Source: JANNSW01 sp031431235
GTDB lineage: Bacteria > Pseudomonadota > Alphaproteobacteria > Rhizobiales > Hyphomicrobiaceae
Length of the DNA stretch: 12,740 bases
Direction: 5' to 3'
Assembly: GCA_031431235.1 (NCBI GenBank)
Contig: JANPDA010000203.1
Coordinates: 1 to 12,740, forward strand
Made by a program: the position numbers and the translations under genes. Of the stretch, positions 7,344-12,740 are shown piece by piece. The stretch's first letter is position 1. Each line of letters starts with the position of its first letter. The notes under the pieces are model-generated. The model saw only the letters and a list, made by a program, of their open reading frames with translations. It had not been told where the DNA came from and made no database searches.

Positions 7344-8759
7344 TCAAGGAAGGATGTAGAGACTGGTCTTGTCTTTCAAGCCCCGCAGCTGGTGCTCACG
7401 CCTGATCGGCTCGATCTGGCTCTCGTTCAGGATACGCTGCGCTTCGGTGTCCTCGACGACGGTATGGGTCGCGATGATTTCCTGGCTCTCCACCAGAGCA
7501 TGCACGCGGGCGGCCACGTTCACCGTCTGCCCGAAATAGTCCTGCCGGTCGTTGAGTGTCACTGCCAGGCAGGGCCCCTCGTGCAGGCCGATCTTCAAGA
7601 GCAGCTCGTCCTTCTCCTCGCCATGCTCGGCATTGAACCGTCGCATCGCCCGCCGCATCTCCAGCGCCGCCGAGATGGCATGCTGCGGGGTCGAGAAGGT
7701 CGCCATGACGGCGTCGCCGATGGTCTTGACCACTGCACCGGCGTTCGCGGCCACGATCTGCTCGAGCACGCGGAAGTGAGCGAGCACGAGCTCGAAGGCG
7801 GCAAGGTCACCGACACGGTCGTAGAGCTGTGTCGAGCCCTTGAGGTCCGTGAACATGAAGGTCAGCGACGTGATCTTCAGTCGCTGGTCGAGCCCGAGAA
7901 ACCCGGTCCGGTAGAGCTCACGAAACGTCTGATGGCTGAGCAGCCGTTTGGCGGTCAGGAAGCTCTTGCGCTGCCCGAGGAGATCATGCAGGGCGTCGTT
8001 GGCGATCCAGACGCCGGGAAGCGTTCTCCGGTCGCTGCGATTCTCGATCGTGAGGCGGAGCGGGCCCGGCCGGATCGTGATGGTGTCGTTCTGCTTCAGC
8101 ATCTCATCGAGAACGACGTTGACGGCTTGGCGCTCGCGCGTCGGGTCGCCCGTGACCTCGAGAAACTGGGTTGCGTGAGTGACCGGATCGAACACGATCA
8201 GGAATTGCGGCTCGAGATTGAGCGAGACGATCGCCCGCTCCTTGGCCGGCAGCTCGAGCCGCTCTAGCGTCATGTCATCGAGCAGATGCTCGAACTCCTC
8301 GGGTAGGGCGATGCCGCAGGCCCAGAAGATCTGGCGAAAGTACTCGGCAAAGGGCAGCCGGTCGGGATCATGGGCCGCAATCGTGCGAACCCGTGGGCTC
8401 ACCGTGAACGAGACCTCCACCATCTCGTCGAGCGTCGGCTCGTAGCCGGCCGAGCACAGCGAGCAATTGTACTCGTCCCGATCGACCGTCTTGAGCGTCG
8501 TGCCAGCTGCGAGCACACCGCCGCAACCGGGACAGAGCACATTCCACGACATATCGAACAGGCGCAGCCGGGTCGCCTGCAGGAAACCGCCGATCGTGTT
8601 GGTCTCATCGAGACCGTTGGCTCTGGCAAAATCGAGCACGTTGATGCGATTCAGTCGACGCTCGACCGGATCGCCGATCAGCTTCTCGATCGCGGCGGCG
8701 ACTTTCGGATCGGCCGATTGGTGCAACATCGTAAATACTGTCGCCAGATCTTCCGCCAT
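7344..8759 (-). CDS. Class III adenylate cyclase with N-terminal zinc-ribbon region
   Basis: A 471-residue cytosolic nucleotide cyclase, predicted to make cAMP from ATP. The C-terminal catalytic domain (about 297-470) shows both metal-binding aspartates: D305 in FTDLKGST and D349 in KTIGDAVMATF. The adenine-selecting pair is K345 and D407 (in QDYFG). The transition-state residues N414 and R418 lie in VNVAARV. All are canonical, so an active homodimer and ATP preference are expected. The N-terminal 290 residues contain a helical LNRINVLDFARANGLDE segment, a CxxC...CxxC metal-binding ribbon (C76, C79, C99, C102) and a beta-rich middle. From memory this resembles the region called DUF5939 that precedes such cyclases. 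There are no membrane helices. The ATG at 8759 has GGAG 9 bases upstream. The cupin gene lies upstream and the two-helix membrane protein follows after 20 bases. Confidence 0.93.
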   Translation of the reverse strand: MAEDLATVFTMLHQSADPKVAAAIEKLIGDPVERRLNRINVLDFARANGLDETNTIGGFLQATRLRLFDMSWNVLCPGCGGVLAAGTTLKTVDRDEYNCSLCSAGYEPTLDEMVEVSFTVSPRVRTIAAHDPDRLPFAEYFRQIFWACGIALPEEFEHLLDDMTLERLELPAKERAIVSLNLEPQFLIVFDPVTHATQFLEVTGDPTRERQAVNVVLDEMLKQNDTITIRPGPLRLTIENRSDRRTLPGVWIANDALHDLLGQRKSFLTAKRLLSHQTFRELYRTGFLGLDQRLKITSLTFMFTDLKGSTQLYDRVGDLAAFELVLAHFRVLEQIVAANAGAVVKTIGDAVMATFSTPQHAISAALEMRRAMRRFNAEHGEEKDELLLKIGLHEGPCLAVTLNDRQDYFGQTVNVAARVHALVESQEIIATHTVVEDTEAQRILNESQIEPIRREHQLRGLKDKTSLYILP

Positions 8760-8784
8760 CGCAGCAATCTCCGCGTCGATTAGG

Positions 8785-8790
8785 ATTGTA
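8785..8790 (-). promoter_or_regulatory. Possible -10 element for the cyclase gene
   Basis: TACAAT on the minus strand, 25 bases before the cyclase ATG. The sequence 18 bases further upstream (TTAGGT) is a poor -35. This is only a candidate, and the short leader it implies is plausible. Confidence 0.2.
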
Positions 8791-8890
8791 CTCCTACGTG
8801 GTTTCTTGACCTAACGCGAGTCGAAGCAATGATCATAGCTTGCGCGCACCCGCCTGGACGCGCGACATTCGTGATCGGATTGCCGACAGG

Positions 8891-8912
8891 GATGGCCCCG
8901 ATCCGGGGCATC
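8891..8912 (-). terminator. Short GC-rich hairpin just after the cupin stop codon
   Basis: A 6-bp stem (GCCCCG at 8895-8900, CGGGGC at 8904-8909) with a 3-base loop. It is extended by GAT/ATC pairs (8891-8893 with 8910-8912) past a bulged G. It begins 2 bases beyond the cupin stop. There is no U-tract on the minus strand, so it may protect the 3' end or only weakly terminate before the cyclase gene. Confidence 0.45.
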
Positions 8913-8914
8913 GA

Positions 8915-9307
8915 TCAAGTGTGCGTGTGATCCGATCTGGCATAGTCGATCATGCCCTGGAAATCGACGACAACGACTGGCTCGTCCCCCACCACCCAGG
9001 CGTCGTGGCCGGATGGCAGCAGCGAGACGTCGCCGGGCTTGCAGTCGAGCTCGGTCCCGTCATCCATGAGGATGCGCAGCACACCAGAGACATGATACTG
9101 GAAGTGTGGAGCCTCGCAGCTCTTGGTGTTGACGAGCGGCTGGACAGAGGTTGCCCAGCGCCAGCCCGGCTCGAACACGGCGCGTCCGATCGTGGCCCCG
9201 CCAATGGTGATGAGCTCGAGCCTGCCTTTGGGGAACTCACGAACGTCGTCCGGTTTGGCAAAGTCTTTGATCTCAGCCTTGCTGGCAGTGAAGAGTGTTT
9301 GGGCCAT
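8915..9307 (-). CDS. Single-domain cupin protein
   Basis: A 130-residue, one-barrel cupin from the ATG at 9307, which has a strong AGGAGG 5 bases upstream. An in-frame extension to 9430 lacks such a site. The first cupin motif is degenerate: PHFQYHVSGVLRILMDDG (67-84) keeps H68 and H72, but the usual glutamate ligand is replaced by the VSG stretch. The second motif, PGDVSLLPSGHDAWVVGDEP (91-110), keeps H101. A metal site with three histidines is therefore possible, but the canonical 3-His/1-Glu set is not complete. Such small cupins act as sugar or ligand binders, dioxygenase-like enzymes or sensors; the function here is unknown. It lies 155 bases upstream of the adenylate cyclase gene on the same strand, so a sensor role for that cyclase is conceivable but is inference only. 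Confidence 0.85.
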   Translation of the reverse strand: MAQTLFTASKAEIKDFAKPDDVREFPKGRLELITIGGATIGRAVFEPGWRWATSVQPLVNTKSCEAPHFQYHVSGVLRILMDDGTELDCKPGDVSLLPSGHDAWVVGDEPVVVVDFQGMIDYARSDHTHT

Positions 9308-9312
9308 GCTTG

Positions 9313-9318
9313 CCTCCT
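9313..9318 (-). promoter_or_regulatory. Ribosome binding site that sets the cupin start
   Basis: AGGAGG on the minus strand with 5-base spacing to the ATG at 9307. It is a near-perfect Shine-Dalgarno match and decides against the longer reading frame that opens at 9430. Confidence 0.8.
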
Positions 9319-9359
9319 GTCGAACGGCAATATCTCCCGGGCCGACTTCCAATCTGGCA

Positions 9360-9392
9360 ATCCGTGCACTATCCGTGCACTCTCCGTGTACG
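9360..9392. repeat. 11-bp tandem repeat upstream of the cupin gene
   Basis: Two exact head-to-tail copies of ATCCGTGCACT (9360-9370, 9371-9381) are followed by a third copy matching at 8 of 11 positions (9382-9392). Each exact copy contains the palindrome GTGCAC. The 11-bp period is close to one helical turn, so the copies would present the same DNA face. The array is 53-85 bases upstream of the cupin ATG, where an activator or repressor could bind. No matching known operator was recognised. Confidence 0.7.
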
Positions 9393-9464
9393 CATCCTGC
9401 GTATCCGGAGTTGATCTGCCAGATCGGCACGTCGATCGTGGCGATCCGTCACCTTCATTGACAT
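9369..9464 (-). CDS. Possible short Arg-rich ORF upstream of the cupin gene
   Basis: A 31-codon frame from the ATG at 9464, preceded by GAGGGGAG about 4 bases away, a good ribosome binding site. The peptide is very basic, with nine arginines and a C-terminal IRRMRTRRVHG stretch. It ends within the 11-bp repeat array, 61 bases before the cupin start. It could be a leader peptide or small basic protein, or a chance frame: it has no recognisable family, and its codons (CGA, ATA, AGA) are unlike the neighbours. The frame is also open upstream to an ATG at 9551, but without a comparable binding site. Confidence 0.25.
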   Translation of the reverse strand: MSMKVTDRHDRRADLADQLRIRRMRTRRVHG

Positions 9465-9478
9465 CTTACTCCCCTCGC

Positions 9479-9536
9479 ACCAGCGTTGCCAGCAGTTATT
9501 GGCCCGGATGCTCGTGTCCGGCCAACGCTTGCTGGT
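9479..9536 (-). other. Imperfect long hairpin downstream of GST 2
   Basis: Outer arms ACCAG/CTGGT (9479-9483 with 9532-9536) and CGTTG/CAACG (9484-9488 with 9523-9527) are separated by a 4-base bulge. An inner GGCC-GGA/TCC-GGCC hairpin (9501-9508 with 9517-9523) can also form. It begins about 145 bases after the GST 2 stop and has no U-tract. It could be a 3' structure of the GST 2 transcript or part of the cupin leader. Confidence 0.3.
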
Positions 9537-9681
9537 CAGGGCCTCCTGCATGACGCAGCGCCGGCCTCATTTCCATTTCGAACAAGTGGGGCCACCTGAG
9601 GCGTCGCTTCCCTTGTTTCTGAGATTGAACGGTAACGGAAGCAGGAGTCTTGGTGGTGGCCGGCAGATGGGCGCGACACGC

Positions 9682-10296
9682 TCAATCCAATCGAGCCGAC
9701 CTGAGCGACCTGACCCCCGGCTCGGCCTTCACCTGGGCGAGCCAGCTGAGGATTGCTGGATACCGCTCGAGGTCGAACTCACCTTCGTCCGCCACGTGGG
9801 TGTAGGCATAGAGGGCGATGTCGGCGATGGTGAAGCCGTGATCCGTCAGGAAATCGTGCCCCGAAAGCCGGCGCTCCATCACGGCGAGCGCTTTGTACCC
9901 GCGCTGCCAGATCTCGGGCAGCCGATCGGCGTAGCGATCCTTCGCCTTCTGATTGGCGATCCAGTTGCGCGCCACTGCAATATAGGGCTCGTGGCTGTAC
10001 TGCTCGAAGAACAGCCATTCGAGCACGCGGGTGCGGTCGAGGCCCGGTGGGGGCAGAAGGCGCGTTCCCTCCGCGAAATGGCACAGCATCGCGTTCGATT
10101 CGGTGATGACCTGTCCATCGGCCAGCTCGGCGATGGGCACCTGGCCGTTGGGGTTCTTCGCGAGGTACTCGGGCGTGCGGGTCTGCCCGGAGCTCGAGTC
10201 GATCTCGACCCAGCGAAAGGGCGCTCCCGTCAGCTCGAGTATGGTCTTGACCTTCCAGCAATTGCCGGAAGGCGAGTAGCCATAGGCAGTGATCAT
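9682..10296 (-). CDS. Glutathione S-transferase-like protein (GST 2)
   Basis: A cytosolic GST-fold protein of 204 residues. The ATG at 10296 has AGGAGG 6 bases upstream. The N-terminal thioredoxin-like half opens with MITAYGYSPSGNCWKV, where serine or cysteine at 8-13 may serve the glutathione thiol. NPNGQVPIAEL at 48-58 carries the cis-Pro P54. TESNAM at 65-70 gives the E66-S67 glutathione gamma-glutamyl contact. The C-terminal half has the FLTDHGFTIADIALYAY N-capping helix. It is only distantly similar to the GST at 5325-5939, so the two are not a recent duplication. It stands alone between the gene-poor stretch on one side and the small DUF1192-like gene 105 bases upstream. The substrate is unknown. 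Confidence 0.92.
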   Translation of the reverse strand: MITAYGYSPSGNCWKVKTILELTGAPFRWVEIDSSSGQTRTPEYLAKNPNGQVPIAELADGQVITESNAMLCHFAEGTRLLPPPGLDRTRVLEWLFFEQYSHEPYIAVARNWIANQKAKDRYADRLPEIWQRGYKALAVMERRLSGHDFLTDHGFTIADIALYAYTHVADEGEFDLERYPAILSWLAQVKAEPGVRSLRSARLD

Positions 10297-10401
10297 GGGG
10301 AGCCTCCTGTGGTGATGTGTCGGCTATCTGGCGGAAGGGCATCCCCGTCGAGCAAGGATGGGTAATGCCGTGGAGTAGCAATGGTTATGGTCGTGCGGCG
10401 C

Positions 10402-10593
10402 CTACAGTTTGAACACCGATTCCGCCGCCTCCCGCGCCGCGCGCTTGGTCTTCACCTCGGCATCGATGCGCGCCAACTCGGCTGCCACGAGCTGGCGTCG
10501 CTCCTCCAGCAGCTCGACCGAGAGTGCGCTCAGATCCTCGCCCAGCGACACGAGCTTGGACTGCTCGACCCGGAACAGCTCATCGAGATCCAT
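10402..10593 (-). CDS. Small coiled-coil protein, DUF1192-like
   Basis: A 63-residue soluble protein that is almost wholly helical and charged. The core LGEDLSALSVELLEERRQLV, followed by AAELARIDAEVKTKRAAREA and ending near SVFKL, matches my recollection of DUF1192. That is a short alphaproteobacterial family with a DLSALSVEELEERI core and a KRASRxAAxxFF end. The ATG at 10593 is preferred: codons from here on have strong G/C third positions, whereas the upstream in-frame stretch to 10659 does not. The ribosome binding site before this ATG is weak (GGGGTGG). It is divergent from the quinone oxidoreductase gene, with 123 bases between the starts. The function is unknown. The same divergent pair is, I believe, common in Hyphomicrobiales, but that is from memory. 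Confidence 0.78.
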   Translation of the reverse strand: MDLDELFRVEQSKLVSLGEDLSALSVELLEERRQLVAAELARIDAEVKTKRAAREAAESVFKL

Positions 10594-10716
10594 GGACGCC
10601 ACCCCACCACTGATTTCCTCTTCGACCTTCGCCACTCCCGCAGCTAGTGTCTGGCGCAATCATGGGGCCAACTTCCGCCTCGGGCAAGTCCGCGGACACG
10701 TAGGAGAAATGGTGCG
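10594..10716. promoter_or_regulatory. Divergent promoter region between the DUF1192-like and oxidoreductase genes
   Basis: A 123-base region between divergent starts must carry promoters in both directions. AGGAG at 10702-10706 serves the plus-strand gene with 10-base spacing. No convincing sigma-70 hexamers or operator could be picked out by eye. Confidence 0.45.
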
Positions 10717-11715
10717 ATGACGACATTGCCAGCGACTATGACCGGAATCGCGATCGACAGGCCGGGCGGCCCCGAGGTGCTGGTCGCGCGGAGTGTTGCC
10801 GTGCCGCGCCCTGGCCCCGGCCAGCTGCTGATGAAGGTCGCGGCCGCCGGCGTCAACCGGCCCGACGTGCTGCAGCGCTCGGGCAGCTATCCCCCGCCCA
10901 AGGGTCATTCGGAGTTGCCGGGGCTGGAGGCAGCGGGCGAGGTGGTGGCGCTGGGCGAGGGAGTGAAGCGCTGGAAGGCCGGCGACGAGGTGACGGCGCT
11001 GCTGAATGGCGGTGGCTATGCCGAGTACTGCCTGGTCGAGGAGGGCGCTGCTCTGCCGGTACCGGCCGGCCTCTCGATGGTCGAGGCGGCGGCGATCCCG
11101 GAAACCTATTTCACGGTCTGGCACAATGTGTTCCAGCGCGGCGGCTTGAAGCCGGGCGACTGGCTGCTGGTGCATGGCGGGTCGAGTGGCATCGGCACTT
11201 GCGCCATCCAGCTCGGCAAGGCGTTCGGCGCGCATGTGATCGCGACGGCCGGCTCGAAGGCGAAGTGCGAGGCCTGCCTCGCGCTCGGCGCCGATCGGGC
11301 CGTCGACTATTCGGCCGAGGACTTCGTTGCCGTATCTAAGGCAGCGACTGCCGGCAAGGGCTGCGACGTCATCCTCGACATGGTCGGGGGCGACTACATC
11401 AGGCGTAATATCGAGGCGGCGGCATCGGATGGCTGCATCGTGCAGATCGGCTTCCAGAAACCCTCGAAGGTCGAGCTCGACGTCATGCCGATCATGCTGA
11501 AGCGGCTCACCTTCACCGGCTCGACCCTGCGCATCCGCACCAATGAGTTCAAGGCCGGCCTCGCGCGTTCCCTCGAGCAGAAGGTGTGGCCGCTCCTTGC
11601 GGCAGGCCGCTGCAAGCCAGTCCTGGATCAGACCTTTCCCCTCCGCGAGGCCGCCGCCGCCCACCGGCGCATGGAAGGCGGCCAGCACATCGGCAAGATC
11701 ATGCTGGTGGTGTGA
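10717..11715 (+). CDS. NAD(P)H:quinone oxidoreductase, zinc-free MDR family (PIG3 type)
   Basis: A cytosolic medium-chain dehydrogenase/reductase of 332 residues that reduces quinones or other alpha,beta-unsaturated carbonyls with NAD(P)H. The N-terminal catalytic domain has the signature AAGVNRPDVLQRSGSYPPPK (43-62) and PGLEAAGEVVALGEGVKRWK (68-87). The zinc-ligand cysteines and histidine of alcohol dehydrogenases are absent. The Rossmann domain begins with the glycine-rich HGGSSGIG at 153-160. C-terminal features include FTGSTLRIRTNEFK and GKIMLVV at the very end, as in the PIG3/quinone reductase group. The length is normal. The ATG at 10717 has TAGGAG upstream. The TIR-domain gene follows 51 bases downstream on the same strand; a functional link is not evident. 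Confidence 0.95.
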   Translation: MTTLPATMTGIAIDRPGGPEVLVARSVAVPRPGPGQLLMKVAAAGVNRPDVLQRSGSYPPPKGHSELPGLEAAGEVVALGEGVKRWKAGDEVTALLNGGGYAEYCLVEEGAALPVPAGLSMVEAAAIPETYFTVWHNVFQRGGLKPGDWLLVHGGSSGIGTCAIQLGKAFGAHVIATAGSKAKCEACLALGADRAVDYSAEDFVAVSKAATAGKGCDVILDMVGGDYIRRNIEAAASDGCIVQIGFQKPSKVELDVMPIMLKRLTFTGSTLRIRTNEFKAGLARSLEQKVWPLLAAGRCKPVLDQTFPLREAAAAHRRMEGGQHIGKIMLVV

Positions 11716-11724
11716 GGCGCGCCC

Positions 11725-11736
11725 GGACTATAGTCC
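11725..11736. promoter_or_regulatory. 12-bp perfect palindrome between the oxidoreductase and TIR genes
   Basis: GGACTATAGTCC lies in the 51-base gap, 10 bases past the oxidoreductase stop and 31 bases before the TIR start. It contains TATAGT, a possible -10, but has no recognisable -35 at 17 bases. It may be an operator, a weak hairpin or chance. Confidence 0.35.
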
Positions 11737-11766
11737 CAGATCTGACGTCGCGCGGGGAGCTGGGTC

Positions 11767-12740
11767 ATGGCCGGCAAGATCTTCATCAACTACCGGCGCG
11801 GCGACGATCCCGGTTTTACCCAGGCGCTGTATCAACGGCTGGAGGACGAGTTCTCCGCCGGCGATCTGTTCATGGACGTGGAAGGCCACATCAAGCCGGG
11901 CGACGACTTCGTCGAGGTGCTGCGCCGGCAGGTGGCGTTGTCCGACGTGGTGCTCGCCGTCATCGGGCCGCGCTGGGGCGAATTGCTGGCGGCGCGCCAG
12001 AGCGATCCCGACGACTTCGTCGCGATCGAGCTGCGGGCCGCGCTCGAGCAGGGCAAGCGGGTCATTCCGGTGCTCGTCGGGGGCGCCGCCATGCCGCGCG
12101 CCGACGGCCTGCCCGAGCCGATCCGGCCGCTCGCCCGCCGCAACGCCCTGGGCCTGCGCCCCGAGCGCTTCAAGGCCGACTGCCAGGGTCTGATCGCGGC
12201 GCTGAAGGAGCAGTTGGCGGCGGCGGAAGGCGAGAAGGCCGCCCGCACGGAGGCCGAGCGCACGGCCGCCGAGACGGCGCGGCGCGAGCAGGAGGCGGCG
12301 GCGGCACGGCGGGCGGTGGAGACCGAGCAGCGAGCGCAGGCGCAGGTCGCCTCGGGTCTATCGCCCGAGGAGATCCGCAAGGCCGAGGAGCTGGCCAATT
12401 GGCAGTTCGTCGAGGGCCGCAACGATATTCCCGAGCTGCGCGACCACCTCGCACGCTTTCCGGGCGGCGTGACGGAGAAGTATGCTTCGACCAAGCTCGA
12501 AGCGCTCGCCTGGGCGGCGATGGGCGCGGCGCCTGGGATCGAGGCGCTGAAGGCCTATGCCGACGAGTTCCCCAAGGGCGCGAATGCGGCGCCGGCACGA
12601 GCGCGGCACGCCGAGCTGGAGCGCCAGGTCGAGGCTGCGCGCGCCGCCGAGGAGGAGCGCCAGCGCGAGACCGCCGAATGGGGCGCGGTCGCGGCGAGCA
12701 CCGACAGGGCCGCGATCGAGGGGTTCCTGAAGGACTGGCC
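11767..12740 (+). CDS. TIR-domain protein with coiled coil and helical repeats, 3' end beyond the window
   Basis: The 324 visible residues start at the ATG at 11767, with GGGGAG 7 bases upstream. Residues 1 to about 140 are a bacterial TIR domain: box 1 KIFINYRRGDD (4-14), LFMDVEGHIKPGDDFVEVL (35-53), then the ALSDVVLAVIGPRW strand. E88 lies in FVAIELRAAL, where the catalytic glutamate of TIR NADases falls; this suggests, but does not prove, NAD+ cleavage. Residues about 145-198 are an Ala/Glu/Arg-rich coiled coil. From about 212 come helical repeats of roughly 37 residues, each with a leading Trp and an FP-G or DWP turn (W212, W251, W303). The frame is open at the right edge. In related proteins such repeats can precede a formylglycine-generating-enzyme-like or caspase-like domain; that is memory, not seen here. 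Confidence 0.9.
   Translation, partial: MAGKIFINYRRGDDPGFTQALYQRLEDEFSAGDLFMDVEGHIKPGDDFVEVLRRQVALSDVVLAVIGPRWGELLAARQSDPDDFVAIELRAALEQGKRVIPVLVGGAAMPRADGLPEPIRPLARRNALGLRPERFKADCQGLIAALKEQLAAAEGEKAARTEAERTAAETARREQEAAAARRAVETEQRAQAQVASGLSPEEIRKAEELANWQFVEGRNDIPELRDHLARFPGGVTEKYASTKLEALAWAAMGAAPGIEALKAYADEFPKGANAAPARARHAELERQVEAARAAEEERQRETAEWGAVAASTDRAAIEGFLKDW

Larger units (their letters stand above)
9308..9681. other. 374-base region without a confident gene
   Basis: Lies between the cupin start and the stop of GST 2. It contains the cupin ribosome binding site, an 11-bp tandem repeat (9360-9392), a weakly supported Arg-rich ORF (9369-9464) and an imperfect hairpin (9479-9536). Nothing recognisable was seen in 9537-9681. 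No gene of a known family was found on either strand. Confidence 0.6.

Noticed and set aside
7036..8759. A Pycsar-like anti-phage pair (nucleotide cyclase plus transmembrane effector)
   Set aside because: The cyclase keeps ATP-selecting residues (K345, D407) and has a zinc-ribbon N-terminus. The membrane protein has no cyclic-nucleotide-binding domain. The TIR protein is 3 kb away on the opposite strand. Kept only as a general signalling-pair finding.
8915..9430. Longer cupin reading frame from 9430
   Set aside because: The extra 41 residues fall outside the cupin barrel, no comparable ribosome binding site is present, and AGGAGG lies directly before the ATG at 9307.
10594..10659. N-terminal extension of the DUF1192-like protein from a TTG start
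   Set aside because: Third-position base choice upstream of 10593 is not coding-like, there is no ribosome binding site at the TTG, and the family protein is about 60 residues.
10660..11688. Minus-strand open frame opposite the quinone oxidoreductase
   Set aside because: Antisense shadow; the plus-strand frame carries the full family signature.

Overview
The window is 12.7 kb of high-GC bacterial chromosome. Codon third positions are mostly G or C. The gene content points to an alphaproteobacterium, probably Hyphomicrobiales or a relative: Tat-exported DppA-type binding proteins, a DUF1192-like small protein divergent from a PIG3-type quinone oxidoreductase, and a class III cyclase with a zinc-ribbon N-terminus. 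I cannot name a genus from the sequence alone. No tRNA, rRNA, CRISPR array, insertion sequence or integrase was seen.

Left region (1-6891, all minus strand). In transcription order this holds a LysR-type regulator, a GST-like protein, two tandem paralogous Tat-secreted binding proteins, and the DppB- and DppC-like permeases; the last runs off the left edge. The ATPase gene or genes are not in view and would be expected to the left. Each binding-protein gene is followed by a strong hairpin: 3568-3620 after the first and 1742-1771 after the second. This layout would give much binding protein and less permease. The DppC-like protein carries an unusual insert with two extra hydrophobic segments. 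The best reading is a regulated import locus for a peptide, opine or glutathione-like solute, with a linked GST; the substrate is unknown.

Middle region (7036-9307, minus strand). A single-domain cupin is followed by a class III adenylate cyclase. The cyclase has a CxxC...CxxC ribbon and all visible catalytic residues. Twenty bases after it comes a 95-aa, two-helix membrane protein whose 5' half is strikingly AT-rich. The cyclase and membrane gene are close enough to be one transcript.

The 374-base stretch 9308-9681 has no confident gene. It holds an 11-bp tandem repeat, a short Arg-rich ORF with a good ribosome binding site, and an imperfect hairpin.

Right region (9682-12740). On the minus strand are a second GST and a DUF1192-like coiled-coil protein. 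On the plus strand are a divergent NAD(P)H:quinone oxidoreductase and, 51 bases later, a TIR-domain protein. The TIR protein continues into an Ala/Glu/Arg-rich coiled coil and about 37-residue helical repeats before leaving the right edge. The TIR protein, and the cyclase with its membrane partner, are the most interesting parts of the window.
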